Shown here: piece by piece, positions 30,242-39,232 of the stretch
Layout: each line of letters begins with the position of its first letter
How positions within the stretch are numbered: the stretch's first letter is position 1
Source of the DNA: Roseateles toxinivorans
GTDB taxonomy: Bacteria > Pseudomonadota > Gammaproteobacteria > Burkholderiales > Burkholderiaceae_C
Length of the DNA stretch: 55,969 nucleotides
Direction: 5' to 3'
NCBI GenBank assembly: GCA_945898095.1
Contig: CAMDHE010000014.1
Coordinates: forward strand, 1 to 55,969
The notes under the pieces: generated by a model
Seen by the model: the letters and a program-made list of their open reading frames with translations, nothing else
The model's database searches: none
Told to the model about the DNA's origin: nothing
Program-made: the position numbers and the translations under genes

Positions 30242-31303
30242 ATGGAGTCATCAGTGCCAGTTCTCACCCGTCGCAGTGCCATTCTTTCCAATCCTCTTTT
30301 TTGCGCAATTGCCGCGCTGCTGCTGGCGGGCAGCGCCCAGGCGCAAGTCACCGCGATCAAGTTCCAGCTTGACTGGCGCTTTGAAGGTCCGGCGGCCTTC
30401 TTTCTGGCACCGATCGCCAAAGGCTATTTCAAGGAGGCCAAGCTCGACGTCAGCGTCGACTCGGGCAATGGCTCGGGCGGTGCCGTGACCCGAGTGGCTT
30501 CAGGCAGCTACGACATGGGCTTTGCCGATATGGCGGCCTTGATGGAATTCCATGCCAACAATCCGGATGCACCGAACAAGCCGGTGGCGGTGATGATGGT
30601 CTACAACAACACGCCTGCCGCAGTGCTGGCACTGAAAAAGTCCGGCATCACGACGGTGGCAGGCTTGAGCGGCAAAAAGCTCGGCGCACCGGTCTTCGAC
30701 GCGGGCCGCCGCGGCTTCCCGGTCTTTGCCCAGGCGAACAAGCTCGGCGCCGTGGCCTGGACCAGCATGGATCCGCCGCTGCGAGAAACAATGCTGGTGC
30801 GCGGCGATGTCGATGCCATCACCGGTTTTTCCTTCACTTCGCTGCTCAACCTCGAAGCGCGAGGCATCAAAGCTGAAGAGGTGGTGGTGTTCCCCTACGC
30901 GCAATACGGCGTCAAGCATTACGGCAACGCAATCATCGCCAGCCCGAAGCTGATCAAGGAACACCCGGAAGTCGTCAAAGCCTTCCTCAAGGCCTTTGCA
31001 CGCAGCGCCAAGGAGGTGATGGCCGACCCGGATGCAGCGATTGCCTTTGTCAAGGAGCGCGACGGCATCATCAACGAGGTGCTGGAAAAACGCCGTCTGC
31101 GCCTGGCCATCGACGCGGTGGTGGCGAGCCCGGATGCCAGAGCTGAAGGCTTCGGCCAAGTGGTAGCGCCGCGCCTGGCTTTGATGGCCAGCCAGATCTC
31201 GGACGTCTACAACACCAAGACGCGGGTTTCGTCCGATGCCATATGGAACGGCAGCATGCTGCCGAGCAGCACCGAGTTGAACGTTCTGCCAGCAAAGCGC
31301 TGA
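30242..31303 (+). CDS. NitT/TauT-type ABC transporter substrate-binding protein
   Basis: 353 residues, NMT1/SsuA-like. A signal peptide ends near AGSAQAQ, then IKFQLDWRFEGPAAFFLAPI, KGYFKEAKLDVSVDSGNGSG and YDMGFADMAALMEF give the typical start of the two-lobed binding protein. Such proteins bind sulfonates, nitrate, pyrimidines or aromatic acids in the periplasm; the FQLDW start is common in ThiY/SsuA-like members. ATG 30242 follows a TTG in frame; a GTG at 30254 is a further candidate. Its stop overlaps the ATPase gene start, and the operon continues through a permease to a porin. Ligand unknown. Confidence 0.87.
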   Translation: MESSVPVLTRRSAILSNPLFCAIAALLLAGSAQAQVTAIKFQLDWRFEGPAAFFLAPIAKGYFKEAKLDVSVDSGNGSGGAVTRVASGSYDMGFADMAALMEFHANNPDAPNKPVAVMMVYNNTPAAVLALKKSGITTVAGLSGKKLGAPVFDAGRRGFPVFAQANKLGAVAWTSMDPPLRETMLVRGDVDAITGFSFTSLLNLEARGIKAEEVVVFPYAQYGVKHYGNAIIASPKLIKEHPEVVKAFLKAFARSAKEVMADPDAAIAFVKERDGIINEVLEKRRLRLAIDAVVASPDARAEGFGQVVAPRLALMASQISDVYNTKTRVSSDAIWNGSMLPSSTELNVLPAKR

Positions 31304-32118
31304 TGACAATCGCTCCCTTCGTCGACTTTCGCGGCGTCTGGCTGGCCTACAACGAGGCTTTGCTGGCGGCGGGCAAGTTCGCCGTCGAGGACATCTCGCT
31401 GCAACTGACCCGCGGCGAATTTGTCGCCATCGTCGGGCCTTCGGGTTGCGGCAAGTCGACCTTCATGAAACTCGCGACCGGTCTGAAAAAGCCGAGCCGG
31501 GGCGACATCTTCGTCGATGGAAAACCGGTCAGCGGACCGCTGAAAATCAGCGGCATGGCCTTCCAGGCGCCGTCGCTGCTGCCTTGGCGCAGCACGCTGG
31601 CCAATGTGCTTTTGCCGCTGGAAATCGTCGAACCCTTTCGCCAGCAGTTCAAGGCAAAAAAGGCTGAATTCGAAGCCCGCGCGATGTCCTTGCTGGCCAG
31701 CGTCGGGCTGGCTGGCTATGAGGACAAGTTCCCATGGCAACTCTCCGGCGGCATGCAGCAGCGCGCGAGTCTGTGCCGGGCCTTGATTCACGAGCCCCAA
31801 TTGCTGCTGCTCGACGAGCCCTTCGGCGCCCTCGATGCTTTCACCCGCGAGGAGCTCTGGTGCGCCTTGCGCGATCTGCAGGCGGCGCGGCAATTCAATG
31901 TGATTCTCGTCACCCATGACCTGCGCGAAAGCGTTTTTTTGGCTGACACCGTCTACGTGATGAGCAAGAGCCCGGGCCGCCTGCTGCATCAGCGCAGGAT
32001 CGAGCTGCCGCGTCCGCGCGACCTCGAAGTCACTTACACCCCCGAATTCACCGACATCGTGCATGAGTTGCGCGGCCATATCGGCGCCTTGCGCAAAACC
32101 GGAGCGGCGCTGCCATGA
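31303..32118 (+). CDS. NitT/TauT-type ABC transporter ATP-binding protein
   Basis: 271 residues. Walker A GPSGCGKST (45-53), Q-loop MAFQAPSLLPWR, signature LSGGMQQRAS, Walker B LLLLDEPFGALD and switch VTHDLRES are all present. The closeness to SsuB/TauB in the Q-loop (PSLLPW) fits the NitT/TauT class. It powers the permease encoded next. ATG 31303 overlaps the binding-protein stop, and its own stop overlaps the permease start (ATGA at 32115-32118), so all three genes are translationally coupled. Confidence 0.93.
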   Translation: MTIAPFVDFRGVWLAYNEALLAAGKFAVEDISLQLTRGEFVAIVGPSGCGKSTFMKLATGLKKPSRGDIFVDGKPVSGPLKISGMAFQAPSLLPWRSTLANVLLPLEIVEPFRQQFKAKKAEFEARAMSLLASVGLAGYEDKFPWQLSGGMQQRASLCRALIHEPQLLLLDEPFGALDAFTREELWCALRDLQAARQFNVILVTHDLRESVFLADTVYVMSKSPGRLLHQRRIELPRPRDLEVTYTPEFTDIVHELRGHIGALRKTGAALP

Positions 32119-32876
32119 ACAGCAAAGTACAGGCGGCTGCGCCCTGGCTGCTGCTGGCCTTCATGCTGATCTTCTGGCAGGCGGTCTGCAGCCTGTTCCA
32201 GGTCTCGGACTTCATCTTCCCAAGCCCCTGGCGGATCGCTCAGGCCTTGCTGGAATTCCACAGCGAAATCCTGCGCCACGCCTGGCGGACCTTTTGGGTC
32301 ACGATGCTCGGCTTCGGTCTGGCCATCATCGTCGGCTTGTTGCTGGGTTTCCTGATGGGCAGCTCGCGTCTGGCTTACAAGGCGATGTACCCATTGATGA
32401 CCGGCTTCAATGCCCTGCCCAAGGCCGCCTTCGTGCCGATTCTGGTCGTCTGGTTCGGGATCGGCGCCGGCCCGGCAGTGCTGACTGCGTTCCTGATCAG
32501 CTTTTTTCCGATCATGGTCAATATCGCCACCGGCCTGGCGACGATGGAACCCGAACTCGAGGACGTGTTGCGCGTCCTCGGAGCGCGGCGCTGGGACATC
32601 CTGATGAAAGTCGGCCTGCCGCGGTCGATGCCCTATTTTTTCGCCGCGCTGAAAGTGTCAATCACCCTGGCCTTTGTGGGCACGACGGTGTCTGAAATGA
32701 CTGCCGCCAATGAGGGCATCGGCTACTTGCTGATGTCGGCGGGAGCGTCGATGCAGATGGGCTTGGCTTTTGCCGGCTTGGTCGTCGTCGGCGCGATGGC
32801 CATGCTGATGTACGAAGTTTTTGCCGTGATGGAACAGCGCCTGACAGGCTGGGCCCATCGCAATGACATGCACTGA
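32115..32876 (+). CDS. NitT/TauT-type ABC transporter permease
   Basis: 253 residues with about six TM helices. The EAA-like loop is in ELEDVLRVLGARRWDILMKV, followed by GLPRSMPYFFAALKVSITLA, the BPD_transp_1 signature that contacts the ATPase. It imports the ligand captured by the periplasmic binding protein. Only one permease gene is present, consistent with a homodimer. The porin gene starts 26 nt later with its own AAAGGAACTGAAG ribosome site and may be cotranscribed. Confidence 0.92.
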   Translation: MNSKVQAAAPWLLLAFMLIFWQAVCSLFQVSDFIFPSPWRIAQALLEFHSEILRHAWRTFWVTMLGFGLAIIVGLLLGFLMGSSRLAYKAMYPLMTGFNALPKAAFVPILVVWFGIGAGPAVLTAFLISFFPIMVNIATGLATMEPELEDVLRVLGARRWDILMKVGLPRSMPYFFAALKVSITLAFVGTTVSEMTAANEGIGYLLMSAGASMQMGLAFAGLVVVGAMAMLMYEVFAVMEQRLTGWAHRNDMH

Positions 32877-32902
32877 TTTACCAACCACCAAAGGAACTGA
32901 AG

Positions 32903-33889
32903 ATGAAAGTGAATAAAAAAGCAATGCTGGCTGCCGCAGCGATCCTGAGCATTGCCGGTGCGGCACAAGCCCAATCGACGGTGAGCCTGTACGGTCTGCT
33001 GGACCTCAGCGTCGGTGCGAGCAAGGCACAAGGTAGCAGTTCATCGGTCAATAACGTGGCCAGCGGCAATATGAGCACCAGTCATTTCGGCGTCTCGGGC
33101 AAGGAAGATCTCGGCGGTGGCCTGAGCGCTTCGTTCGCGCTCGAGTCATTCATGCGCACCGACAACGGTTCGGCCGGCCGCTTCAATGGCGACGCCTACT
33201 GGGCCCGCAACGCCTATGTCAGCCTGGCCAGCAAGGATCTTGGCGATGTCAAGCTCGGCCGCAACACGACGCCGTTGTTCGTCTCGACCTTGATCTTCAA
33301 TGCCTTCGGCGACTCGTTCGGCTATTCGCCGAGCATCCGCCATTACTACACCAGCGGCACCGTCAGCGGCGACTCGGGCTGGAACAACTCGGTCCTCTAC
33401 ACGACCCCGAACATGGGCGGCGCTTCGGTCAGCCTGTTCACGGCAGCTGCTGAAGGCACCGGCGACAACAGCACCGGCATCAGCGCGCTGTACTTCGGCG
33501 GCCCCCTGGCTGCGACTGCGGTCTACCAGAAGGTCGGCAAGAACACCGTCGGTGCAGTCCAGGCGACCACCACCACGCAGTTCGGTGCTTCCTATGACCT
33601 GGGTGCTGCCAAGCTGTTCGGCCAATACGGCAAGGTCGACAACAACACCGTCATCAACACCTACAAGATCACCTCCTTCGGTATCGCGGTGCCGGTCGGC
33701 GCGGGCAAGTTCATTGCTGAGTACAGCGACATGAAGCCCAACACCGGCGCCGAACTGAAGACTTTCAGCTTCGGTTATGACTACACCCTGTCCAAGCGCA
33801 GCGATCTGTATGCGGTCTATATGAACGATGCCAAGACCGGTGTTTCCACCGGCACCAGCTACTCGGTCGGCCTGCGCCACCGCTTCTAA
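32903..33889 (+). CDS. Gram-negative trimeric porin (Burkholderiales type)
   Basis: 328 residues. Signal peptide MKVNKKAMLAAAAILSIAGAAQAQ, then QSTVSLYGLLDLSVGASKAQ, the standard start of betaproteobacterial general porins; HFGVSGKEDLGGGLSASFAL and DLGDVKLGRNTTPLF form the PEFGR-like loop-3 region. The barrel ends SYSVGLRHRF, with terminal Phe for BAM recognition. It provides outer-membrane passage, perhaps for the ligand of the upstream ABC importer. AAGGAA is 7-8 nt before the ATG. A hairpin follows the stop. Confidence 0.93.
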   Translation: MKVNKKAMLAAAAILSIAGAAQAQSTVSLYGLLDLSVGASKAQGSSSSVNNVASGNMSTSHFGVSGKEDLGGGLSASFALESFMRTDNGSAGRFNGDAYWARNAYVSLASKDLGDVKLGRNTTPLFVSTLIFNAFGDSFGYSPSIRHYYTSGTVSGDSGWNNSVLYTTPNMGGASVSLFTAAAEGTGDNSTGISALYFGGPLAATAVYQKVGKNTVGAVQATTTTQFGASYDLGAAKLFGQYGKVDNNTVINTYKITSFGIAVPVGAGKFIAEYSDMKPNTGAELKTFSFGYDYTLSKRSDLYAVYMNDAKTGVSTGTSYSVGLRHRF

Positions 33890-33897
33890 GCCGGTAG

Positions 33898-33921
33898 GCG
33901 GCCCGCCTGAAAGCGGGCCGC
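33898..33921 (+). terminator. Hairpin after the porin gene
   Basis: GCGGCCCGC (33898-33906) and GCGGGCCGC (33913-33921) form a perfect 9-bp stem with a 6-nt loop, 9 nt past the stop. No T-run follows, so factor-dependent termination or 3' protection of an abundant mRNA is likely. Confidence 0.55.
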
Positions 33922-33968
33922 AGCAACGACTGGTTAGGATGGCGCATCACAGCAAGGACTCGACCTCC

Positions 33969-35300
33969 ATGTCCAACGATGCCAATCCCGACCTTCGCTC
34001 AGCGTTGCCGCCCGACGATGCACTGCGTGAGTTGCTGCACAACGAGGTCCATGCAAGACCGGCAGCCAGGATCAAATTACCTGCGCTGCTGGTCTATATT
34101 GCCGTACTCAATGACGGCGTGACACGCGCCGAAGAATGCGCGCATCTGCGCTTGCTGCCGGGCCAGAGCGAGCTGAGCGATGCCGCCATGCAGGGCAATT
34201 TCCTGCGCTTGCGCCTCGACCGCTGCCATGTCAAATGGGAACGCCACAGCGAGTTCACCCGCTACACCGTGGTGCAACCATTGCCGCAGTCGGCCTGGCT
34301 TGGTTCTGTCGAGCCTGAACTGTTCAGCGCCTTGCGCGTCGACCCCGAATGGTTGCGCGGTATTCCCGGCCGCACCGTTGCAGCGATCAAGCTGGCGCTG
34401 GTCGAACATGACATCAACGACCCTCATTCCATACTCAAGCTGGGCCAGCAATGGCTGGGCGGGCGCAATGTCGTGGCGTCGATACTGGGCCAGGGCCACT
34501 CGATCGCGCTGACCGGCTTCAGGTTGCTGCCCAGTGGCTTCGAACGCATGCTGGTGATCGCTCCTGCCGGGCTCGGCGAATCGCGCGCCGGACGCATTTC
34601 GCAGCGGCTGCTCGAGCTTGAAACCTATCGGCTGATGGCCTTGCGGGCCCTGCCTGTGGCCAAGTCGCTGGCGCCGATGCTGGCAGCGTCGGAATCGGCT
34701 CTGGCCGAGATCACGGCCTGCCTGGAAACCATGCAGGAAAGCGAGCAGCACTTGCTGGACCGTTTGATCCATGTGGCAGCGAGCGTGGAACGCGCCACCG
34801 CCGAGCATATGTACCGGTTCTCGGCCACCCAGGCCTATGCAGCCCTGGTTCGCCAGCGCATCGACGAGTTGCGCGAAGCGCCGATTCCGGGAACGCAGAC
34901 GATCGGTGACTTCATGCAGCGCCGGCTCTCGCCGGCGATCGCGACTGCAGCGGCCACTGCACAGCGGCTGGCCTCACTGTCGCAGCGCACCGAGCGCGCC
35001 AGTAGCTTGCTGCGCACCCGGGTCGACATCGCCACCGAAAACCAGAACCAGCAATTGCTGGCCCAGTTGACGCGCGGCCAGCAACTGCAGCTGAAGTTGC
35101 AAACAACCGTCGAAGGCTTGTCGATCGCGGCGATTTCCTACTACGTCGTCAGCCTGCTGCTTTACGCTGGCAAGGCAATGAGATCAGCCGGGCTGGACAT
35201 CAACCCCGAACTGGCTGCCGGCGCGGCCGTGCCGGTGGTGCTCTGGTGCGTCTGGAAAGCCACTCAGCGCGTACACGCCAAGCTGTATCGCGAAGTCTGA
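33969..35300 (+). CDS. DUF3422 family membrane protein
   Basis: 443 residues. The N-terminus with LRELLHNEVHARPAARIKLP is the hallmark of DUF3422 (NEVHARP). A long helical/coiled middle contains FSATQAYAALVRQRIDELRE and QTIGDFMQRRLSPAIATAAA. Two C-terminal TM helices lie at about 385-405 and 415-435 (SIAAISYYVVSLLLYAGKAM). The family is widespread in proteobacteria and has no established function; topology suggests a cytoplasmic domain anchored to the inner membrane. ATG 33969 has AAGGA 10 nt upstream; ATG 33939 is an alternative. It lies alone between the porin and a convergent MFS gene. Confidence 0.88.
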   Translation: MSNDANPDLRSALPPDDALRELLHNEVHARPAARIKLPALLVYIAVLNDGVTRAEECAHLRLLPGQSELSDAAMQGNFLRLRLDRCHVKWERHSEFTRYTVVQPLPQSAWLGSVEPELFSALRVDPEWLRGIPGRTVAAIKLALVEHDINDPHSILKLGQQWLGGRNVVASILGQGHSIALTGFRLLPSGFERMLVIAPAGLGESRAGRISQRLLELETYRLMALRALPVAKSLAPMLAASESALAEITACLETMQESEQHLLDRLIHVAASVERATAEHMYRFSATQAYAALVRQRIDELREAPIPGTQTIGDFMQRRLSPAIATAAATAQRLASLSQRTERASSLLRTRVDIATENQNQQLLAQLTRGQQLQLKLQTTVEGLSIAAISYYVVSLLLYAGKAMRSAGLDINPELAAGAAVPVVLWCVWKATQRVHAKLYREV

Positions 35301-35301
35301 G

Positions 35302-36486
35302 TCAGCAGGGCCTGCTTTCAATTCGCATCAGCAAAGCCAGCAAGGCCATGCCGAGCAGCAGCACGGCCGCCGTCAACCAGAGCGCGCCGTGATAGCTGCC
35401 GCTGTGCTGCGCCATGCTGCCGGCCAGCGCAGGTGCGGTGATTTGCGCCGCACCGTAGCCGAGCGTCAGCCTTGCCATCGCCTTGCCCGGATTGGCCGGT
35501 GAATGGCGCCCGACCAGGGCCAGCGTCATGCTGACGATGCCCAGGAAGGTCGCCCCATAAAGCAACGCACCGGCAATGGCCGCAGCCAGGCTGTCTGAAA
35601 CTGCCGGCAGCAGCATCGACAGCGCCTGCAAACCAAACGCAATCAGCAAGGCCGGCAATTCGCCGTTACGCCGCGCCACCCGGTCCCACAGGAACACTGC
35701 TGGCGTTGCGGTCAGGCCGACCAGTAGCCAGACCCAGGGGCCCTGTCCGGCCAGCGAAGGCTGGCGTTCAACGATGGCGACGGTAAAGGTGGCGTCGATG
35801 ACGAAGCCCCAACCGGCACAAAAATAGATCGCCAGCATCAAGATCATCCACTGCGATGAAGTCCCGGCGCTGGCCTGGCTGTGGCTGGTAGTTTTCGCCG
35901 GTACCGGCGGGCGCCAGCCCCAGGCCGGCAGCAAAAAAACCAGGCCGATCACTGCAAACCCTTGCCATTGCTGCGCCCAGTCCAGACCCAGCAAGGACAT
36001 CAGCATCGCCCCCACCGCAGTCACCGTGACGCCCATGCCGATGCCGGTGAAATGCAGGCCGAGTTCAGGCCTGCGGCCCGCCTGCATCAGCCAATTCAGC
36101 ACCAAGCCGGAGCCCAGCAACATGCCTGATGCACCGCACAGCCCGCCGAGGTAGCGCGACAGCGCCCAGACCCAGACATTGCTGCTCAAGCCCATCAGCA
36201 GCGTGACGATCAGGCTGAGCCAGAGCCCCGCGCTGTAGAGCCGGTGCCGCAAGCGCGCATCGTCAACCCAGGCCGCCAGCAAAGTTCCGCTCATATAGCC
36301 AAGGTAATTGGTCGCGGCCAGCCAGCCAGCGAGCTTGTCCGACAGCCCGGCTTGCGCCTGCATCAGCGGCAGCAGCGGCGTGTAGGCAAAGCGGGCCAGC
36401 CCGATGGTCAGCACCAGGCCGCAGATGCCACCAAGGATGACCTGCCAGGCATGCAGCGGGCGGGGGGAAGCGGAGATTGCCTGCAT
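35302..36486 (-). CDS. YbfB/YjiJ-family MFS transporter
   Basis: 394 residues, 12 TM helices. GLVLTIGLARFAYTPLLPLM and AATNYLGYMSGTLLAAW are the signature start of the YbfB/YjiJ branch. The ATG at 36486 directly follows the CBS-protein stop (TGAG-ATG) and is preferred to a longer frame that enters that gene. Substrates of this branch are poorly known. Translational coupling to a CBS-domain protein suggests shared regulation. The end converges with the DUF3422 gene, 1 nt apart. Confidence 0.85.
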   Translation of the reverse strand: MQAISASPRPLHAWQVILGGICGLVLTIGLARFAYTPLLPLMQAQAGLSDKLAGWLAATNYLGYMSGTLLAAWVDDARLRHRLYSAGLWLSLIVTLLMGLSSNVWVWALSRYLGGLCGASGMLLGSGLVLNWLMQAGRRPELGLHFTGIGMGVTVTAVGAMLMSLLGLDWAQQWQGFAVIGLVFLLPAWGWRPPVPAKTTSHSQASAGTSSQWMILMLAIYFCAGWGFVIDATFTVAIVERQPSLAGQGPWVWLLVGLTATPAVFLWDRVARRNGELPALLIAFGLQALSMLLPAVSDSLAAAIAGALLYGATFLGIVSMTLALVGRHSPANPGKAMARLTLGYGAAQITAPALAGSMAQHSGSYHGALWLTAAVLLLGMALLALLMRIESRPC

Positions 36487-36487
36487 C

Positions 36488-37177
36488 TCAAGACCAGAGG
36501 TCGAGCGGCGGCTCGCGGGTGATCGCCCGCAGCACATCGCTGCGCGACAGGAAACCGAGCAACTGTCCTTCAGCGTCAATCACCGGCAAGCCGGGCAGGT
36601 GCAGATCGATCAGCACCTGGGCTGCCTGCCTTATCGGCACCTCAGCCCGCACGGCTGGTACCGGTGTCCACATCAGGTCCGCGACCGGCCGCTGCAGCCA
36701 GCTGCGCCAGGCCTGTCCGCCGGCTTCAAGGTCCAGCAGGTCGGCCGGCAAAGGTAGCAGGTCAGCGCGAAGCAAGAGCCCGACCAAGCGACTCTCATCG
36801 TCGACCACGGGCGCCTGCCCGACCTGGGCCTGCGCCAGCAGCGCCATGCCCTGCGCCAGCGTCGCCTGCACCGGCACGGTGATCAAACGCCGGCTCATCA
36901 GTTGCTCGACCAGCACCAGCGGTTGCCGGGTGACGTGGGAGGTCTGCGATTGCGCATAGGCATTCAGCGCGCCGCGCTGCCGCAGGTCAACATAGTCCTG
37001 TATGAAGACCGCTTCCAGCGCTTCGCCTGCCATCAGCAGGCCCGGTGAAGTCGACTCCTGCGGGGCCACTGGCTGGAGCGCCCGCATTCGCGCCACTGCA
37101 TGCACCTGGTGCATATCGCGCAAATCGTCGATCGGGCCGGTAAAAATGCGCCCGCTCAGGCCGTAGACGTCAAACAT
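36488..37177 (-). CDS. CBS-domain protein
   Basis: 229 residues. An N-terminal ~95-residue region with a proline/glutamine-rich segment is followed by two CBS repeats: LMSRRLITVPVQATLAQGMA with APVVDDESRLVGLLLRADLL, and DLMWTPVPAVRAEVPIRQAA with LPVIDAEGQLLGFLSRSDVL. Paired CBS repeats bind adenine nucleotides and act as energy or redox sensors. The ATG at 37177 was chosen over a TTG three codons earlier. It is the first gene of a two-gene unit with the YbfB-type MFS protein, which it could gate or sense for. Confidence 0.85.
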   Translation of the reverse strand: MFDVYGLSGRIFTGPIDDLRDMHQVHAVARMRALQPVAPQESTSPGLLMAGEALEAVFIQDYVDLRQRGALNAYAQSQTSHVTRQPLVLVEQLMSRRLITVPVQATLAQGMALLAQAQVGQAPVVDDESRLVGLLLRADLLPLPADLLDLEAGGQAWRSWLQRPVADLMWTPVPAVRAEVPIRQAAQVLIDLHLPGLPVIDAEGQLLGFLSRSDVLRAITREPPLDLWS

Positions 37178-37282
37178 GGCATTCAAACATCGTTTATCAC
37201 CTTGCCGAGTTACTCAGACATCAGTAGATCGAACCGCGAACATACACTACCCACCAGGAAAAACTCTCGAAAGCCTCAGATC

Positions 37283-37483
37283 ATGCCGATACAACGCCTT
37301 GCACTAGCCGCTATTTTCAGCATCACCTTGAGCGGCTGCGCGGTGGTCAGCATCGCGGGCGCCGCGGCAGGCGCGGCGATCTCAGTCACCGGCGCGGTGG
37401 TCAGCACCGGTGTCAAGGTGACCGGCAAAGTGATTGAAAAAACCATCGACGTGGTCACCCCGTCGTCCGGCAAGGTTCAGTGA
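37283..37483 (+). CDS. Small lipoprotein with glycine/alanine-rich core
   Basis: 66 residues. MPIQRLALAAIFSITLSGC with lipobox LSGC gives a mature protein of ~48 residues starting CAVVSIAGAAAGAAISVTGA, then VSTGVKVTGKVIEKTIDVV. It resembles the tiny NF038104-type lipoproteins of proteobacteria. The ATG at 37283 was chosen from the signal peptide; the longer upstream frame has no signal. It is convergent with and overlaps the 3' end of the DUF2520 gene by 7 bp. No function known. Confidence 0.75.
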   Translation: MPIQRLALAAIFSITLSGCAVVSIAGAAAGAAISVTGAVVSTGVKVTGKVIEKTIDVVTPSSGKVQ

Positions 37484-38331
37484 CGGAGCAGCGCCTCCAA
37501 CCGCTGCAAAGCTTGTTCATCGAGACGACCGCTGGCGCGTGCCAGCTGTAATTGCCGGCGCGACAGCTCACGATAGAAAGCACCATGCTCGGCGCCGAGC
37601 GAATCGAGCGCCTGCAGATGACCAGCGACCACGCCAACATCGCCGCGCGAAACCGGCCCTGACAAGGCCCCTGCCAGACCGCGTTTTTCGGCCGCCTGCA
37701 AGGTCCCCCTGGCAAGCGGCAGCATGGCCTGCAAAGCCTGTTGCTGAGGCAAGCCGATGCCAGCCCAGATCTGCACCGCTTCGTCCAGCAACGACAAGAT
37801 GAAACTGGCTGAAAAACTCGCCGCAGCGTGATAGGCCGCGCGTGTGCCAGGTGGCAACTGCAGCGGCTGCATCCCCAGCAATGCGGCCAGACGCAACAAC
37901 TCTTCGCGCAGCGGCGGCTCGGCCTCGATCGCCACCGCACTGCCGGCCAGCAGTTGCGCCGCATTTTCCGGGTCAGAAAAAATCTGCAAGGGGTGAAAAC
38001 CGCCGACCGCTGCGCCGCGCGAGCCGGCTGCAGCCAAGGCGGTCAATTCGGTCGCACCGCTGCAATGCACCACGGCTTGACCGCTGCGCCAGGGCAGGGC
38101 GCGCGCCATTGGCTCGATCGCGTCGTCAGAAACGGTCAGGAAAACCAGATCGGCGGCCTGCAAGGCCTGCTCCTGCGTCATCACCTGGCAGCCCGGGATA
38201 CGCAGGGCCAGCGCCTCAGCCGCCTCCTGATTACGGCTGGCGACCGCGACGACGCTTTCGCCCTGCGCTGCCATGGCCCGGGCCAGCACCTGGCCCAGAC
38301 GACCGGCGCCGATGAAGGCCAGCCTGCTCAA
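37477..38331 (-). CDS. Rossmann-like/DUF2520 NAD(P)-binding protein
   Basis: 284 residues. [20 protein letters not shown] is an N-terminal GxGxxG dinucleotide-binding fold. VFLTVSDDAIEPMARALPWR, VVHCSGATELTALAAA and GGFHPLQIFSDPENAAQLLA are the conserved blocks of the Rossmann-like plus DUF2520 proteins, similar in layout to ProC and 6-phosphogluconate dehydrogenase-type oxidoreductases. Reaction unknown. Its start has an ATGA overlap with the methyltransferase gene upstream (38328-38331), so the two are coupled. Confidence 0.85.
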   Translation of the reverse strand: MSRLAFIGAGRLGQVLARAMAAQGESVVAVASRNQEAAEALALRIPGCQVMTQEQALQAADLVFLTVSDDAIEPMARALPWRSGQAVVHCSGATELTALAAAGSRGAAVGGFHPLQIFSDPENAAQLLAGSAVAIEAEPPLREELLRLAALLGMQPLQLPPGTRAAYHAAASFSASFILSLLDEAVQIWAGIGLPQQQALQAMLPLARGTLQAAEKRGLAGALSGPVSRGDVGVVAGHLQALDSLGAEHGAFYRELSRRQLQLARASGRLDEQALQRLEALLRH

Positions 38332-39137
38332 GGCTTGATGAACTTCAAGGTCATGCGGTCGCTCTCGCCGATCGCCTCGTAATTTGCCCGGTCCTTGTCC
38401 TTGTTGGCGAAGGCCGGTGGCAAGGCCCAGACGCCGCCGGCATGGTCAGCCTTGTCTTTCGGGTTGGCATTGATCTCGGCTGCGGCAAGCAGCTTGAAGC
38501 CGGCCTTCTCGGCCATCCGGATGACATAGTCTTGGTGTACGTAACCACTGCTGGCCTTGGCGTCCTGCTCGCGTGCGGCCGGAAGGCGATGCTCGACCAG
38601 GCCGAGCACACCACCCGGCTTGAGGCAATCGAACAGGCTCTTGAAGGCCTCGCCGGTCCTGGCCTCTCCCAGGGCGACCCAGTTATGCACATTGCGGAAA
38701 GTCAGCACCAGATCAACGCTGGCCGCCGGCACTGCTTTCAAGCCGCCGCTGGCAGCATCGAAAACACCCAGCTGGACCTGGTCATAAATCGCCGGCTGCG
38801 CTTCGAGCTTTTGCTTCAGACGGGCAGCGCTGCGCTGCGAATAAGCTCGTGCCGACTGCGGGTCATCGCCGGCGAGGATCAGCCGACCGCGCTGACGCAG
38901 GTAGGGTGCCAGGATCTCGCTGTACCAGCCGCCGCCCGGGGTGATCTCGACCACGGTCTGGTCCGGCTTGATGCCGAAAAAGCTCAGGGTCTCGTAGGGA
39001 TGGCGCCAACCATCGCGCGCCGCGAAAGCCGGCGTGCGCTGCCCGCCATTGATCGCAGCCTGAAGGGCTTCATCAGCCTGCACGGGCATTGCGGCAAAGG
39101 CCAGCAGGGACAGCAAAACAGAAATCAATCGCTTCAT
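38328..39137 (-). CDS. Exported class I SAM-dependent methyltransferase-like protein
   Basis: 269 residues. A signal peptide, [21 protein letters not shown], precedes a methyltransferase fold: [20 protein letters not shown] (motif I, E/GGG), [37 protein letters not shown] and [16 protein letters not shown]. Export of a SAM-dependent enzyme is odd because SAM is cytosolic, yet this COG4798-like family regularly carries signal peptides. It may bind another ligand or act without SAM in the periplasm. ATG 39137 was chosen from the signal peptide. Cotranscribed with the DUF2520 gene. Confidence 0.82.
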   Translation of the reverse strand: MKRLISVLLSLLAFAAMPVQADEALQAAINGGQRTPAFAARDGWRHPYETLSFFGIKPDQTVVEITPGGGWYSEILAPYLRQRGRLILAGDDPQSARAYSQRSAARLKQKLEAQPAIYDQVQLGVFDAASGGLKAVPAASVDLVLTFRNVHNWVALGEARTGEAFKSLFDCLKPGGVLGLVEHRLPAAREQDAKASSGYVHQDYVIRMAEKAGFKLLAAAEINANPKDKADHAGGVWALPPAFANKDKDRANYEAIGESDRMTLKFIKP

Positions 39138-39232
39138 CGTCACTCCTTCAATTTGGCTCAAGTATGGCTTGTCAGCCGTCAGCGCGCAGGCTGCAGGTTA
39201 CATTGGCCGACCCGACCCGAGCAAACTCCCCG

